Counted from the stretch's first letter, positions 11,161 through 24,435 are shown. The stretch is 64,000 nucleotides of DNA from Dreissena polymorpha (GCF_020536995.1 NC_068359.1:125086814-125150813); one strand, 5' to 3'. Numbers and translations are program-made. Notes: generated from the letters alone by a model not told the origin.

Positions 11161-13439
11161 GTGGTTTTTCGATGCATGACAGTGTTTTTTTCAACTAATT
11201 TGTGCATAAAGCTTTTCATGAAAACGGTTCTATTCTTGTGCAACCAAATATGCATACAACTGGTATTGCCCTTTTGGTTGTACCTTTTCTTCCCAAGCAT
11301 ATAGTTTTGATGGTGGTGGCCCCCCACCAGTAGCACGACTTTCCTTGACTATGTCTTGTTTTTTTTTCTTTGTCAAACTCTACAACAAGATTTAATTAAG
11401 TGTGATCAGCATCACAGAAATGTACTTACCTATGGATATATTGAGCTGTCAAAATATAATTTAGGGATTTCCTTTTTTGAAACCAAGAGTCAAGTGACCC
11501 CTATATTGGAACATTCGTGTTCAATGTACATAATTCAACATACTTTAATTACCAGATGTGACTTAATGTCCATCATTATCACTCATAATCAGTGATAATA
11601 AAGTTAAAACGTTACAAAACACACACAAGAGAGTTCAATTCAGTTATATTTCAGAAGGGAATTGTATTTATTTTTTTGAAAGCAAAATGATTCAAGACAG
11701 ATTTTGAGCCAAAGTTTTAAATGATAAAACTTCCATTTCTTCACATCAAAAATTAGGATTCCACATCAATTAACATTCTGTAATTTATGTTTTTCCTTTT
11801 CACTGTATGTTCATAGTTTACGAGTTCTTTAATAAATATGGACCAACAGCATTAATCCTGCAGCAAACAAAATATAATGGCACATAAATAAATAATTGAA
11901 ACATTCATTGACAAAAGACTGTTGACAGTTGTGTTTTTACTGTTGCATTTTATTTATCGATTTTGAGCTCATTAAATCAAATATTAACAGGGTAAATGAA
12001 ATCAATATTGGACATACATAACATAAGCTGAAGATATAATCTTACTTAAAATGCACTGGACCTCGATATAAATCAAAGTACTGACAGTACTGGTGTGACG
12101 ATGCTTTTGAAGAGGATGGATATAAAAGCATCAATTTAAGTTTATCTACATCACCACAATTGTGTATGTGGGTACGAAAACAATTTGGGTACGAACATTT
12201 TGGGTAAGAATAAATTATGCCAAAATAAAATTGGGTACGAAAAAAAAATTGGGTACGAAAAAAGATTTGTGATATGTGTGCACATAGAGTATAAAGATAT
12301 TGGGTGATCCACAAATAAAAAGTATTTTTGATCTGTCTTGTGCCTGTTCTTTTTCCATGGCTATGAAAGTGAAATTTCCATGTGAACAGAAAGTCATTTT
12401 TTCTGAAGTATTTGATTCAACCATTGCATATAATGAACTGTTTTGCATGTAGCGAGCTTTTCTTAATTGTTCTTTAAGAATAATTGTTCGGATTGTATAT
12501 CAATTTAATCACTACATTGAGTTCATTAATGACACACCACTTTATTATTATTTTAGATAGTATTTTATTTTTATTTTAACACAATTTTCATTTTATTCCA
12601 AGATAAGCTGTTTTTATTTGTAAATTTAATATTTAGTTATTTCAATATTGCTGGTCTTAATTCAACTATAATTCCACAGTAAAAGGTTTCCGATGTTACT
12701 TCTTTAAAGCCTAAATTCCCACTACAATTTTGTCCACAATCACAAAGCAGACATACACTTATCAACATTCACAACATAAAACAGCCCGAAAATGTCAACT
12801 CTCTCACAACAGAGCACATTTCATCTAAAACAAACAAACTCTCTCTCTCTCTCTCTCTCTCTCGAACACTATCAGATATTTGATCCAGCATCCACACCCA
12901 AGGTATAATTTATCGCAGTTCGCGACACTCCCGCCAAAAAAAAGGATGAAAATTCAAAAAGCAATCAACCCAACATAAAATAACATAACACTCATACCAA
13001 ACCATAACATAACAAAACATAGCATAGCATAAATTGTCAAAACCAATTCTTGCTCAAAAACTATACCATTATACCTAACACTATACACTTTAACAACACA
13101 TACATAAACCAATTCATGAACTTAACATGAACATATAATCAACCATACATGAACCAATCATGAACCAATCATTTACTCAAAAATCAATGCATGCTCAAGA
13201 TATATTATCAACCACACGTTTCCGTTTATTTAATAAAACTTAATGAATTAAACAATAAACACGAAAATAAATGGCAAACATCCATACATGTACTGAAAGC
13301 AATTATACAAATGCTATTTTTTTGTTAATTTTGGTCAGTTATGTTTATATATAACACATTTTTACACTAACAAAGTCAAACATGAAACACACAGTTACGT
13401 TCCATATAAATCTTTTAGTAATACAGGTCCATGACAATC
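11161..13439. other. Non-coding DNA with simple repeats
   Basis: No gene is supported. Short TTGGGTACGAA motifs recur four or five times between 12168 and 12265. A (CT)n tract of 25 bases lies at 12839-12863. The segment 12950-13200 is low-complexity and rich in CATAAC-like and ACCAATCAT-like words. Confidence 0.55.
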
Positions 13440-13620
13440 ATTGAGGCTTATCCCATCTTTCTTCGTTTTTGCAGATGCATCGTAGACAACCCGAAGCTCT
13501 GATGTTGTCTTTTCAGGGGTAATAACAACATGATGTGGAAGGTAGTGTTTCCGACCATGATAAGCAAATTATACCAAATAAACTGTAGGCCTTTCACCCG
13601 GATGAGGTAATACAAAATGA
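13440..13620 (-). mobile_element. BEL/Pao LTR-retrotransposon fossil, RT scrap
   Basis: A short stretch on the minus strand resembles the start of the BEL/Pao reverse-transcriptase domain; the words YLPHHVVI and VVYDASAKT are typical of that family. Only about 180 bp remains, with no LTRs or other domains found nearby, so this is an old, broken fragment. Confidence 0.65.
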
Positions 13621-14196
13621 GTATTCTGTACGAGGTCATATAAAATACCATAGAATGTGATTTTAAATATTTCTTGCACTCTTCACGTTATATATGCTAC
13701 ATGTTATAAGCACATTATACAAAATGAAATGTCTACAAGAATACGGAACTGTACAAAAAACGTTTAAAGGAGAGCTAATAGTTAGAACTTAAACGAGAGG
13801 ATGAACAAATGGTAAAAATCATTATTGGTAAACCAATAACATCAGCATGTTTTGATCATAAACACAAAATAATTACAAGACACTGCATCGTAGCACATTA
13901 ATTAAATTATTTCTATAATAATATCGTGCCGCGCCAAAATTGCGTTAAACCGGTGTCAACGTATGATATTGCGTTTATGCCAGACCTTTACTTACGAAAT
14001 CAGGTAACAGAATTTGCTGACACTTGCGATTATTTGAAACTGACAATTCATTTAGTTTTATTTGATATTTAAAATGATTTTAACATTTCAATTGAAACAG
14101 ATTTCAAATAATAAATATGTTCTAAATAAGACCTTACTCTAAGACTTTAAGTCAATGAGTGTGCTGTTTATATCGTTGAGTAACATTAACATATTT

Positions 14197-15339
14197 TCAC
14201 ATTTCAACGTGTTCAGCCTCTCTTTCTGATATACCAACAAGTTCATAACTCACGTTCTGAGATGACGTGCGCTCGCGCTCAATTTCTGAAGATTTGCTTT
14301 CCTTGCACCGTGCCATCTTAAGAAGAGTTTTAATGCCAGTCCGGAAGCTCCGAATCATCACACAGTACACCCAGAAGTTCAGATGAAAGCTAAGCACCAA
14401 GGCCAGCTCATACGTTGCGTGGAAAATCCTGTTGGTTCTCAGAGGTAGAATCCTCTGCACGCTCAGTTTCAGTATCATCGTCAACAAGTAGAAGAGACCG
14501 TAAGTCAGCTCCGGTATAAGAAAGATGACGACTATCAGTAAAATAGCGATGGTAGTGTTTCTGTTTTGCTCCTTTTGTCGCCTAATGTTGTTGTCAACAC
14601 TTGTGCTACGATGTATCTGGCTCACTGATCGCAACATCAGTGTCGTGAACGCCACCAATGCCACGCAGGGAATAGCGTGACCCAGGATAAACGAGGCCCA
14701 GATATAAGCACAGCCCCATCCGCATGGCTCTTTGAGTTTCCAGTGGCAAAACCCATGACTTGTCTTAATGTCAAAAGCATGGTACATGTGCAATAAGAAG
14801 GACAGGACGTACATTACAGCAACAATGCCGATCGTTTTCTTGATCGTGCACCAACGGTTAGCGGCAGCAGGGTGAGGTAAATGCAAGAACCGTTGAAACC
14901 CAAGGAAAACGGTTTCCCAGACGGAAACGGTGTGAAATGCACGTGCAATGTACAATCTGGTTATCATGGTTACATTGCACCAGTCTGTAGAAAGAAACAT
15001 CTGTTCACGTGAGTACACATAGAACGTCGCTGGGAGGGTCACCAGTCCGGTAAGGGAGTCGGATATTGCGATGAAAACCAAAATAATATAAGCAGAAGTT
15101 TGCATATGCTTTCGTAAGAATCCAACGATCACAAGACAATTGCATAGACACGTAATAATGACCAAGACTGGCCAAATATATCCGTAGATCACAATCTCAA
15201 AGTCGAATATGCTGTACTCGTGTTCGTGATAGTAGTCGTCGTAGGAGTAGGACTCGTAGTCGTATGTGGGATCGGTATCGTTGTGGTTAATATGTTGACC
15301 AGGATCAGGGCCGTTTTCGTAGGCTGAAATGTTCTCCAT
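14197..15339 (-). CDS. Class A GPCR, sex-peptide/myoinhibitory-peptide receptor-like
   Basis: This is a single-exon receptor of 380 residues counted from ATG at 15339, the first ATG after an in-frame TAA; a TTG four codons upstream is not needed. The extracellular N-terminus (1-48) has NIS and NDT glycosylation sites and a Tyr/Asp-rich stretch around 26-42 that could be sulfated. Seven hydrophobic segments lie near 50-75, 82-109, 127-153, 168-189, 211-237, 262-291 and 306-329. Landmarks: N67 (1.50), D94 (2.50), C121 and C198 for the ECL1-ECL2 disulfide, P276 (6.50). DRY is replaced by QRF (149-151) and NPxxY by NFWVY. The stretch FQRFLHLPHPAAANRWCT resembles the QRY...WCT region of sex peptide/MIP receptors, which bind amidated neuropeptides and signal through Gi/o. 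The C-tail (334-380) is Ser/Glu-rich. Exact ligand unknown; family assignment is from motif memory. Confidence 0.85.
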   Translation of the reverse strand: MENISAYENGPDPGQHINHNDTDPTYDYESYSYDDYYHEHEYSIFDFEIVIYGYIWPVLVIITCLCNCLVIVGFLRKHMQTSAYIILVFIAISDSLTGLVTLPATFYVYSREQMFLSTDWCNVTMITRLYIARAFHTVSVWETVFLGFQRFLHLPHPAAANRWCTIKKTIGIVAVMYVLSFLLHMYHAFDIKTSHGFCHWKLKEPCGWGCAYIWASFILGHAIPCVALVAFTTLMLRSVSQIHRSTSVDNNIRRQKEQNRNTTIAILLIVVIFLIPELTYGLFYLLTMILKLSVQRILPLRTNRIFHATYELALVLSFHLNFWVYCVMIRSFRTGIKTLLKMARCKESKSSEIERERTSSQNVSYELVGISEREAEHVEM

Positions 15340-18300
15340 GTCTCTTGTCAATAGTAGTAAGCCTTAAACAAACATGTATGTAATGGAATCAGGTTTTTGA
15401 GGCATTTAAGGTCGATTGAATAATGCAGTTTAAAAAAATGCATCGCAATAATGTAAAGAAAAGTAGGAATTTGGAGTAATTTAAGTCAATAATAGAAGAA
15501 CTATAAACAATACAAAACAGCCAATTCATAATATTGCGTTAAATTACAAAGGTGAAAATGTGCTCACCTGAATTTGTTAGTAATAAATATAAACTAAACT
15601 GTATGAATAGTTATAACAACGTATTATGTCCAATTTCAAAACAAAAATATGTAATGTTGAGCCTAGGCTCACAAACGTCTATATAAAGTCCACTTTCCCA
15701 ACGAAAGATAGTTTAAGAAATGATTATTTTAGCTAAACACCTTATCTGACTTTACTTTATGTATAGGGTATATAATATAACACCAATCTATTTTCCAATT
15801 AGACAATTGTCGATAATGAATTACATTCTGCAACGCCTTATACTCTTTGTAGACATTAAGATCTCATTACGCTCAATAAAAGGCGTTTTAATTACAAGCA
15901 ACATGAACTCGCCCAAAACGAATTATCTGCACTGAACACACTAGATAAGGTGGGTATGTAGTACTTGTAAGCAAATATCTATCAATGAACGAGTTTGCAT
16001 TTTGGGGAAAAACGCATTTGTGATAAAGAAACCGCAATGCCTAATTTTATTTTCCGTGCTGTAAGACTAATTTGAAAGTTCGGCTTAGTAAATACTGCAT
16101 GACTCTATATGAGTTTAATGCTGTGCACGATCTGATGGAACTATTTACTTACATTGAAACATAAGTTCAATTTCTGATAAACATTATACGAAATAATTTA
16201 TGTAGCTTAAGCACAAATCTTTTACCTCGTAATCGCATTTTAAAGTTACAATTCACGTCAACGTTTTTAGATACATGTAAGCGAGTGAAACATGCAATCA
16301 TCAAATTTGTCAGACGACTGTTTGCATGACCAACAATTTCTTAGAATATACATAAAAATTTGATTTCAAAACAATCATATGTTTGTAAAGAAAACACATC
16401 TAACAGAACGTACGAATACACCGTTGGCTCCTTCTATATGTTTCAATTGCAATTTTATGAAACTAAAATAATCTACATTATATTTTTTAAATGCACTTGT
16501 ATTATTACACTGAAAAACCAAATTCATGTCTCTAGGAGTACCCACGTGCTAACCTGTAGTTGAACTATATAACCTTATGATATCTATGTTGAAATTATGT
16601 AATGATGAGTGCGCTTGTATTTTAAAAATCTCCCAGTCAAATTTGAAAATTGTTATAATGCTCTAAGAAATGGTGTTAACGAAAATGTTGTATCGACTGT
16701 ATTGCCTCATATTTATAGACATTTTTTAAACAACACAAAGTCCCAGTTTATTAATTAAACTGTTGTTACAACTATTACAGCTACTGCTGATTAAACACGC
16801 CCTCGGGAAGTTTCATTAAGATGAACAGTGTGACAATTACAATAATACCTTTTTTGATGGGCGTTTTTTTAAACTATACTCTGATTTAAGCAACAATTTA
16901 ATTTAAAAAAAAGATTAGTTTGCCTACACGGTTGCGTGTAGCTCACCGTAACGTAAACCATGTTAAATTTCAGGTAATCTTTTTCGTGATATCGCTTCGC
17001 CAAAAGAAGAAGAGTACCTACTCATAATCGAAAACCATCACCATGTAATGTGTCTGCGAGATCAATTGCGAATTTTGTTCAAAAACGGAAATCGCGTATT
17101 TTGTGGTTTATAAGTTAACATGCTATGTGCGGAATATTTTCCTTTACATATCACAAAACGTTCTATTTGTTGATGATTAAGCTGTCGAGCGTAGCGTAAA
17201 CATTTGGATTCTTCGGTTCGAGACAATTGTTTCAAAATAAATGGAAAAATTATAACTAAACATTACTTTAAACAAATGACTGTTAACTTTTAATTGACAC
17301 ACCCTGAATAGACAACGTTGTGTAGGCACTTTGATAAATACTTCCTAAATGATACTCCTCTTTTTTATAAAAAATTTACCGTACAGTATAAACCGTAGAT
17401 ATGCCAATTTGATATGCGTTTTAATAACCGTTGTTTAAACTTTGTAAATATAATATTTAGGAAATATTTTAATAAATATATGCACATTAATATAAAATCT
17501 AGTTTCGTATGAATATATATATACATACATACATACCTGTATGTTATTAAATACTTGAAAGGTTATTGAGAACATCAGAGATTGTTTGTATTATATATAA
17601 ATGACGACAAATTCGTTGTGTACATAAATTATCAGCAAATCTTAGATGCACTAGATGATGTAATATAGTAACCAACAATTTAAGTATAATAAATAAGAAC
17701 GCCTTTCAGCCATAACTTGCATACAGACTTACCATGCAGTCATGATTTATTCCTCCAAACACTATTTAATGAGAAATGTCAAATAAATGGACATAAATCA
17801 GATGACATATTTTGAGTGCATCCGAGAGAAACTTACAAGTCGATACATCATGTTTTTAATCAAGAAACACGTGCATGATAGCTATTTTAGTTTATTTTGA
17901 ACTTTATCGTTAAATATAATGATGCGATCACAGTCGATCATGCTCCAGTGCACTTTCTCGTATTTTAAGCTAAGAATTAAGTGTAAAACGTAGTAAGAAG
18001 GAATGTGTTATCGTTATATGAACGCGGATTCATGTTTCTACTATTCTTATTTTAATTACTTCTTGCTAAATATATGTCACTAAATTCTTCGTCAATTACA
18101 GCGTAAAAATTTTAAAACGAATGTGATTTGATATTATGTTTCTTCGTAATCATGACATTTGGTGAAGACGTACAGGTAATACTATTCAAAGCATTTGATA
18201 TGGAGTCGATAAAACATATTTTCGAAAGTACGAAGGAAAAAAACTCGATCTTGGTTTAATCATATTAATAGAACATTCTTACCTGTCAAACGAACCTTAA

Positions 18301-18734
18301 TTTAGATGAGATTATTTATCACCTGTAACGGTGCTTACATAGCTAAGAAAAGAAGATAATTATATTGTACTTTGCCAATTATAATCTCAACCCGTTTTCT
18401 TTCATCTCTGAATGCTCATTAGTTTTCTCAACATGGCCACAATGTAAGTTTTATATTCGATCACTAAATAAAACGTCTACGAAAGTCCTAAAACTGTGCT
18501 TTATTGACTGAAAAAACAACGCAACACACACCTGCAGCAATTGTGCCCCGGTGTCCTTTCATCAAATGTTCAGATAGCGGACAATTAATGCCCTAGTATG
18601 TAACAAGATGCCAAGCATTCGCAAACATATCACCGCCTTTCTTCCGAAATGTCATTGGTATTTACCAAACGACGCAAGCTCATGCAACATTATTACAGTT
18701 ATTGAACTACTTGTAAGACTGAAATGATTAACGC
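15340..18734. other. Upstream region of GPCR 1, no other gene seen
   Basis: AT-rich DNA that should contain the promoter and any 5' UTR exon of the receptor gene. A weak acceptor-like TTTAAG lies about 20 nt before its ATG. A TA/CATA microsatellite lies at about 17514-17537. No coding region is supported. Confidence 0.5.
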
Positions 18735-18910
18735 ATTTGTGTAATGTATCGTCCACGATTGGCAAGTGAAGTCCGCACAGACTGATCTGAGCGGACACTT
18801 CGCATACAAAGGGTTTTCTTATGGAAGAGATTTCATTTAAACAAAAATATCCATAAAACAAGAAAATGTCGTTCTTCATTAGACTGTGCAGTTTGTGTGG
18901 ACTGCCTTGG
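18735..18910. mobile_element. Strongly diverged copy of the hairpin MITE (family C)
   Basis: CAAGTGAAGTCCGCACAGAC and GACTGTGCAGTTTGTGTGGA mark two arms of the dispersed hairpin element seen in better copies at 54174-54356 and 57650-57905. Identity is low and parts are missing, so this is an old copy. Confidence 0.55.
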
Positions 18911-19133
18911 TTATTCAAGAACGTGAATCAAGCACGGATTTCCCAGATAGCGGCTCATATCTTTTTTGTTAGCCATGCAATCTAATGAGCTTCATTTAGT
19001 ACGGTGTTGGAAATGTTCAATATTATTTGTTTTCAAGTGTTTTGTTGAGGGTTTAACCGCATTACCGAGAGTGTTTTATTGTATCTTTTAATTTATTTCC
19101 TTACAGTATCCATTATTATTGCATAAACTCTAT

Positions 19134-19240
19134 CTATAATGCCCTCTGGCGGGGTGCAGAAACTTGGCAAAAGGAGGGCTTGAACGGGAGAAATTGTGTA
19201 TTAACAATGCGATTCACGTGCCGTTCAAGCCCTGTTATGT
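19134..19240. repeat. 12-bp inverted repeat in non-coding DNA
   Basis: GGGCTTGAACGG near 19179 pairs with CCGTTCAAGCCC near 19222. Open frames on both strands here run across the hairpin and have no recognisable domain, so I do not call a gene. Confidence 0.5.
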
Positions 19241-19796
19241 GTTTTTCATATCCATAATCTGGTCTACGCGCAGTTACTTCCCTTCTCCAGCCTTCGACGA
19301 CTTTCCAAGCATAAATGGGGAACTGAATAAGCACCAGTTTCCTCATGCATGCAGGGATAATGACTAGTTCAATCCACTTTTCAAGTTATACCATCTGCAC
19401 TCTCTTGACAACAGCTTTATTGTATTGGCAACGTCATTGAAGTTACGGTTATTTACTCAACACTTTCAAAAGACTATGCTGTAAATGTAAGTGTTTATGT
19501 ACCTTCAACGTTCCTGCTGTAAATTCCAAAATAATTCCCCATTTCTTACTTTACGCGGCTGCATTTCAACTTTGCATTAATCCACTGTTTAAACACATTT
19601 TAAATCGAAAACTGCCTATCCGAAGGTAAAGCCTCGTCATTTCAGATGATGACCGAGTGAGGCATATGTAAAACACAACATTGAACTGTATTGAAATAAT
19701 CGAATTATTTTGTCGATGTCGAATGAACAAAACATTGTTTTCAATGTTATTTAAAATTATTATGGTAGATCTATGTGTGATTTGTTTATGCAATAA

Positions 19797-19941
19797 TAGC
19801 GAAAATACACATTTTCTCGGACATGATCATCTGCGGGCGCTCGAAAAATCCGTTCCTGCCCGAGTGCGCAGCACGAGGGCAGGAACGGATTTTTCGAGCG
19901 CCCGCAGATGACCATGCACTCGAAGACGTGTATTATCCCTA
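19797..19941. mobile_element. GC-rich palindromic foldback MITE (family D)
   Basis: The arms CATCTGCGGGCGCTCGAAAA... and ...TTTTCGAGCGCCCGCAGATG pair perfectly over about 35 bp, around the loop CGAGTGCGCAGCACGAGG. Weaker pairing continues outwards through AATACAC and GTGTATT to 19797 and 19941. The core has many CpG in an AT-rich neighbourhood. Confidence 0.85.
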
Positions 19942-20814
19942 TATTATATCATTTGTGTGTTAGACATACGAGACAAATGAAACTTATATTTAATTTATGT
20001 GATTACTGTAAGAAAATTTTTAATAAAAAAATGCCGACAAACTTAAGCTTTTAGATATTGCGTATTACACAAACGTTTTTTTTTACAAACACCATTGTAA
20101 GAAGTACACATGTATAAATAAAAGCGCTGAAGGCACTAAAGTCGTTCGCTATTGCATAAATTAAGACGCCACTCATTTTTCAAAATTAGTCGCAAGTTTG
20201 AAATCAACACAAGCCATTCACATTTATAAAGAGAGTGTCTTAACGCACGGGTCGAGATTAGTGTGCACTTTTAATCATCCTATTTATTATATAGAGATAA
20301 CTTAGACAACATAACAACAACACGACCCTTTTTGACGTTCAGAAAGCAAAGCAAGTCTGAAGAAAACGGTAATGAAAACTGAATATAAAGACTATTTGCA
20401 ATCACCATCATATTAAATAAATAATTATTAAATATCGAATACCTATCTTACTAAGGATATAATTTCATTACTGAAATTCCCTGTACAAAACTTTTGATTT
20501 TTGACACCATAATTATCCAAATTCAAAATATAGAATAAGATAATTAATGAAAATAAATAACAACTAAAATTGCGATAAAAAATAAATCTGCGAGCAATAC
20601 TTTTTTACGCACGAATTGGGTAGTCATAAAGACAGGCCTGTTGACCAGTACTATGTTGTTTATGTATTACTTGTTACCCTAGCAGTTCACACGGTGTCAA
20701 CAACTTTGATCTAAACATAGGTATAGAGCACTTATGCGCTTTTTCGGCATAGCTGTTTTACCCAGCTTTTCACCTTAAATGACTTTTACATAACGCAAGC
20801 AGACACGCATCAAT
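19942..20814. other. No gene recognised
   Basis: AT-rich DNA between two palindromic elements. No RNA, gene or repeat could be supported. Confidence 0.5.
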
Positions 20815-20966
20815 ATATAGAGAATACTAGGTTAGCGTTGAATACAGAGAAGTTTATGTTGCGAGGCTTAGAACGCCGGAAGCGCGAGCCTTGGCGAGCG
20901 CTTTCGGTGTTCGAGCCGAGCAACATAAACTTCTCTGTATTCAACGCTAATCCTAGTATTCTATTT
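20815..20966. mobile_element. Palindromic foldback MITE (family B)
   Basis: The left arm GAATACTAGGTTAGCGTTGA and ATACAGAGAAGTTTATGTTG are mirrored by CAACATAAACTTCTCTGTAT and TCAACGCTAATCCTAGTATT. The central 60 bp is GC-rich (CGCCGGAAGCGCGAGCC). The ends share AATAGAATACTA and a following TTAG with the copy at 10998-11160. Confidence 0.85.
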
Positions 20967-23450
20967 ATCCCATTTGATTTTTTTTCAACGTGACATTTAA
21001 CATAAATAGATCTAATAACCTTAACAATAATTTTAATTCAGTCATAAAAGCGCTTAAAATCTAACAAATGTAACCATGCGTAGTGATATACATGTATTTG
21101 TTCTGGTACGCAAAATAGTCTTTAAAAAATTCACACACAAACTGTAAAACAAGTAAAAATATCACCAAATGCCTACATTCAATTTTACGCAGTATGCGAA
21201 TTTTAACACATTACGACCGCGAAAAGAAGATTTTACTTTACTATAATTCATTTTATTTTCGAAAGAAAGTGATCAAAATACAATATGGCGGCGATTGCTC
21301 CTGACAAAATGCTGTCGATGTCAACATACATGTTCACCATCAACGACCTAGTTCTGGCTACCATAACTTTAAATGTCGCTTTTTATGATTTTTGACTGGC
21401 GCGACTTTGTACAGGTCTGTCAATACTAAATAAACTGTACAATAAAGTTTCTTTAGCTATCGACGACCTTGACAATTTTGACGAGTAAACAGACAATTGC
21501 AGCGACTGACACTTTATTTTACAAAATATACAGGGCAATACGTTTTCCGACTTCGGACGACGAATTTAAGGACGCGCAGAACGTGTTTTTTTTTATAATG
21601 TTATGGGTATGCCGTGTGTGATCCGATGCATCAATGGCGCCCATGTTAAAATCATTTCCCCGAGAACAGGGAACGACAAAAGTACAAACAAAAATCAAAA
21701 CACGTAAGAACTAGTATCTTACCTTTAATAACCCTTTAAAATCCATCTAATAATCCATTAAACTCAATAATTGACGATTTTGCCTCTAGGGTCTTTAATA
21801 ATTATTTCAGCATATTTAAATAAAGACCCTTATGCCATTCTATCACTTTATTCAAATGAGTTTATGAACGCGATAAACTTTCTTCTTCGTCACACGCTAC
21901 GTCATGTGCTCTACATTACTGCTGTTCAAATGAACCGGAGCAGTTTATCTAATAATAGCCGTTGGTAAACTCGGTTGCATTTGCAGATTTCTGCATACAA
22001 ACATAATTATGTTTAAACTTGCACAATGTTTTATTTATCATTGGTAAATGCCCTTATTGTACGAGAAAATAATTTAATATATAAATACACAAAGAATGGA
22101 AAACATTCCAGTACACAACAGATAAATGAGTAGAAAATATCCGTGTACAAAATGGGACGTTCCCAATTCCAGTGTGGTGCTATTTTTACCATCTTATACT
22201 TTACACAGCTCTATGCCTAACGTGAATTAAATAGGAAAGCAAACATAGCAGATTATTCATGAACTGTGCGATATGTGTATGGCTTGTTGTACATTCTCAA
22301 TATTTAAGTTAAATGTCAAAAGTATATGGTTTTGTTATAAACAATGCACATTACACGAAAGAAGGAAAATGTGATCAATTGACAATTCAGATATGTCGAC
22401 ATACAGTACATGTAGAAAACATGTGAAATAAGTCGCGTTTATAATAAATCGTCAAAAAAAATGGGGAAAATGACGCAATAAGTATGTCATTTTATGACGC
22501 CATCAATCAGCTGATTCATTATACGAATGGCGAAAAATTATGTCATATGACTAGATTTAAAGGTTGAAACAGGGACCTATACAATTTGTTTGTATAGGTC
22601 CCTGGTTGAAGGTCGTATAATTTTGAAGCTTAAGTTTTGTCGACTTATGAAAAATCATTCAGTGGTAAATATAAAATAAAAAATAACAAAACAAAAATCG
22701 TGTAATTTTATATTTTATTTCAACATTTCTTTTGGTGAATATGTCATATATATTTTTTTCTGCAAAATATGCACATTTTCTTCTAATGGGTGACCTTAAA
22801 ATTCGATCAATGAACCAAACAATATCGACCTAATTTTAGCGCATATCGCATGACGTCATTTAAAAAGTAGTCCGTGCACGCGACAGGTATATTCCACAGT
22901 GTTGAATACAAGCAAGTATATTCCACAACGTGTTATACCGTCAATGTCGCGGTGAAAATGGGATAAATTCGAATATTTCATAGGCTGATTCGAGATAAAA
23001 CCTCTAAACTTTGGCTACATCACTGTGTCTGTGCTCAGCGCAAAGGATGTAATCACTATTCATTGTAAGGAATTCCGGACAACTCTCTGTATGTTCAAAT
23101 GACAAATTGTGGCCCAGTTACTATTACGCGTCGTTGAAATTCCATCTCGCAGAATTTCAATGTAAGTACTCGTTCACTAAATTGTCCGGGGAATATATAA
23201 TCGATAAACAAAGTTTTGCTTTCAATATGAGTAAACAAACAAATAGTATAGTGTCACGATAATAGGAAAATCGTTTAATTATCCAACCACAAATGTTTGC
23301 CGTACTCGATCAGCAAGTCTAAAAATCGTTCCCAAACGCCTGAATAGGCTGCCCTTTTTTACAAGTTTGATATTTTGAATAAAATTTTGTATCGAAAAGC
23401 ATTTTGCTTAAATGTGCCATTTACAAATCGCAATGATTTTTAATGATCCT
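20967..23450. other. Non-coding region
   Basis: No gene is supported. It contains the perfect short hairpin at 22570-22604 listed separately. The short open frame at 21771-21968 resembles nothing known. Confidence 0.5.
22570..22604. repeat. Perfect 15-bp hairpin with 5-nt loop
   Basis: CAGGGACCTATACAA and TTGTATAGGTCCCTG are exact reverse complements separated by TTTGT. GGTTGAA precedes the left arm and also follows the right arm in the same orientation. It looks like two transposon termini brought together, or a minimal foldback. Confidence 0.85.
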
Positions 23451-23637
23451 CGTCATGCGGCGAAAATGGGTCTTATTCCATATGCCCCCATCATATGTGT
23501 AGCCCACTCAGCCTGCGGATCTCTCAGTCTGGATGATTTAATAGCGAACAGCATCGCCTCCGATCAGACTGCGCAAATGCATAGGTTGGACTTAAGATAA
23601 GCTGGTCGAAACGCATAAGACCCATTTTCGCATGACG
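23451..23637. mobile_element. 187-bp MITE with about 23-bp TIRs
   Basis: The left end CGTCATGCGGCGAAAATGGG continues with TCTTAT to 23476. The right end from 23615 reads ATAAGACCCATTTTCGCATG then ACG. The interior has AGCCTGCGGATCTCTCAGTC, but I see no gene. The open frame through it is incidental. Confidence 0.85.
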
Positions 23638-24435
23638 CGGCTATGAAAGTGTGATTTGAATGTTTTATAAATATTTATTAACAATGGTTTTCAGACATAA
23701 ATTTATCCAACGAATATTCACTTTAACAGTAAAATTTAACTCACCTAGTAATTACTTTTACGACACATGTATTCACTTGATTTCTTTTTATGAATACGTG
23801 CAAATATATAGGTTTCTTAACAGGATTTGTTTATCATTTGATTGTAACATCAGCGGTTAATGAGTTAGGAGAAAACCAAATTAACTTCCGTTCAAACATC
23901 AAACATAAGTGTACCAATATGCACATTGCACAAATCAATTGTATTATTGTGTGATTTTCTTGGACGTTGATATCAGCCAATGGTACACAGTTTAGAAACA
24001 CTTTCATACGAAAGTGTCTACACTTTCATACGAAAGTGTCTTTTCCAAACCAATTACATGGTTGTATTTCCGTTTTAGCGGTTTAAACAAAGTAAAACCA
24101 CTCTTATTTCATTAGCCATTAGCTTCAGGTCTGCGCATACATGCAGTCGTAAAGTCGTTCATAATGTGGTTAGGTTAGTCACTAGTTCATTACAATATTT
24201 AATTCAATTTAGAAATAATATTCATGCGAACGAATTCATGCATGTGACTCGAATTCTATTTTTGGCCGACACTTAAAACGTCAAACATTAATAAGGGTAT
24301 TTAACGGAAACGTTTTGTTAGCAAAAAATCTTGATTAAATGATTCAAAGTTTGCGATGTCATGGTTTGAGGAGTCCGAATGAGATCTGCAATATTCTAAT
24401 AAATCAATATAGACAATCATTTGCAAATATACTCA
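23638..24435. other. Non-coding flank with a duplicated hairpin at 23999-24039
   Basis: CACTTTCATACGAAAGTGTC occurs twice in tandem at about 23999-24039. Each copy can form a stem ACACTTTC/GAAAGTGT with a four-base loop. The rest is AT-rich and without a gene. It forms the left flank of the 60-bp array. Confidence 0.6.
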
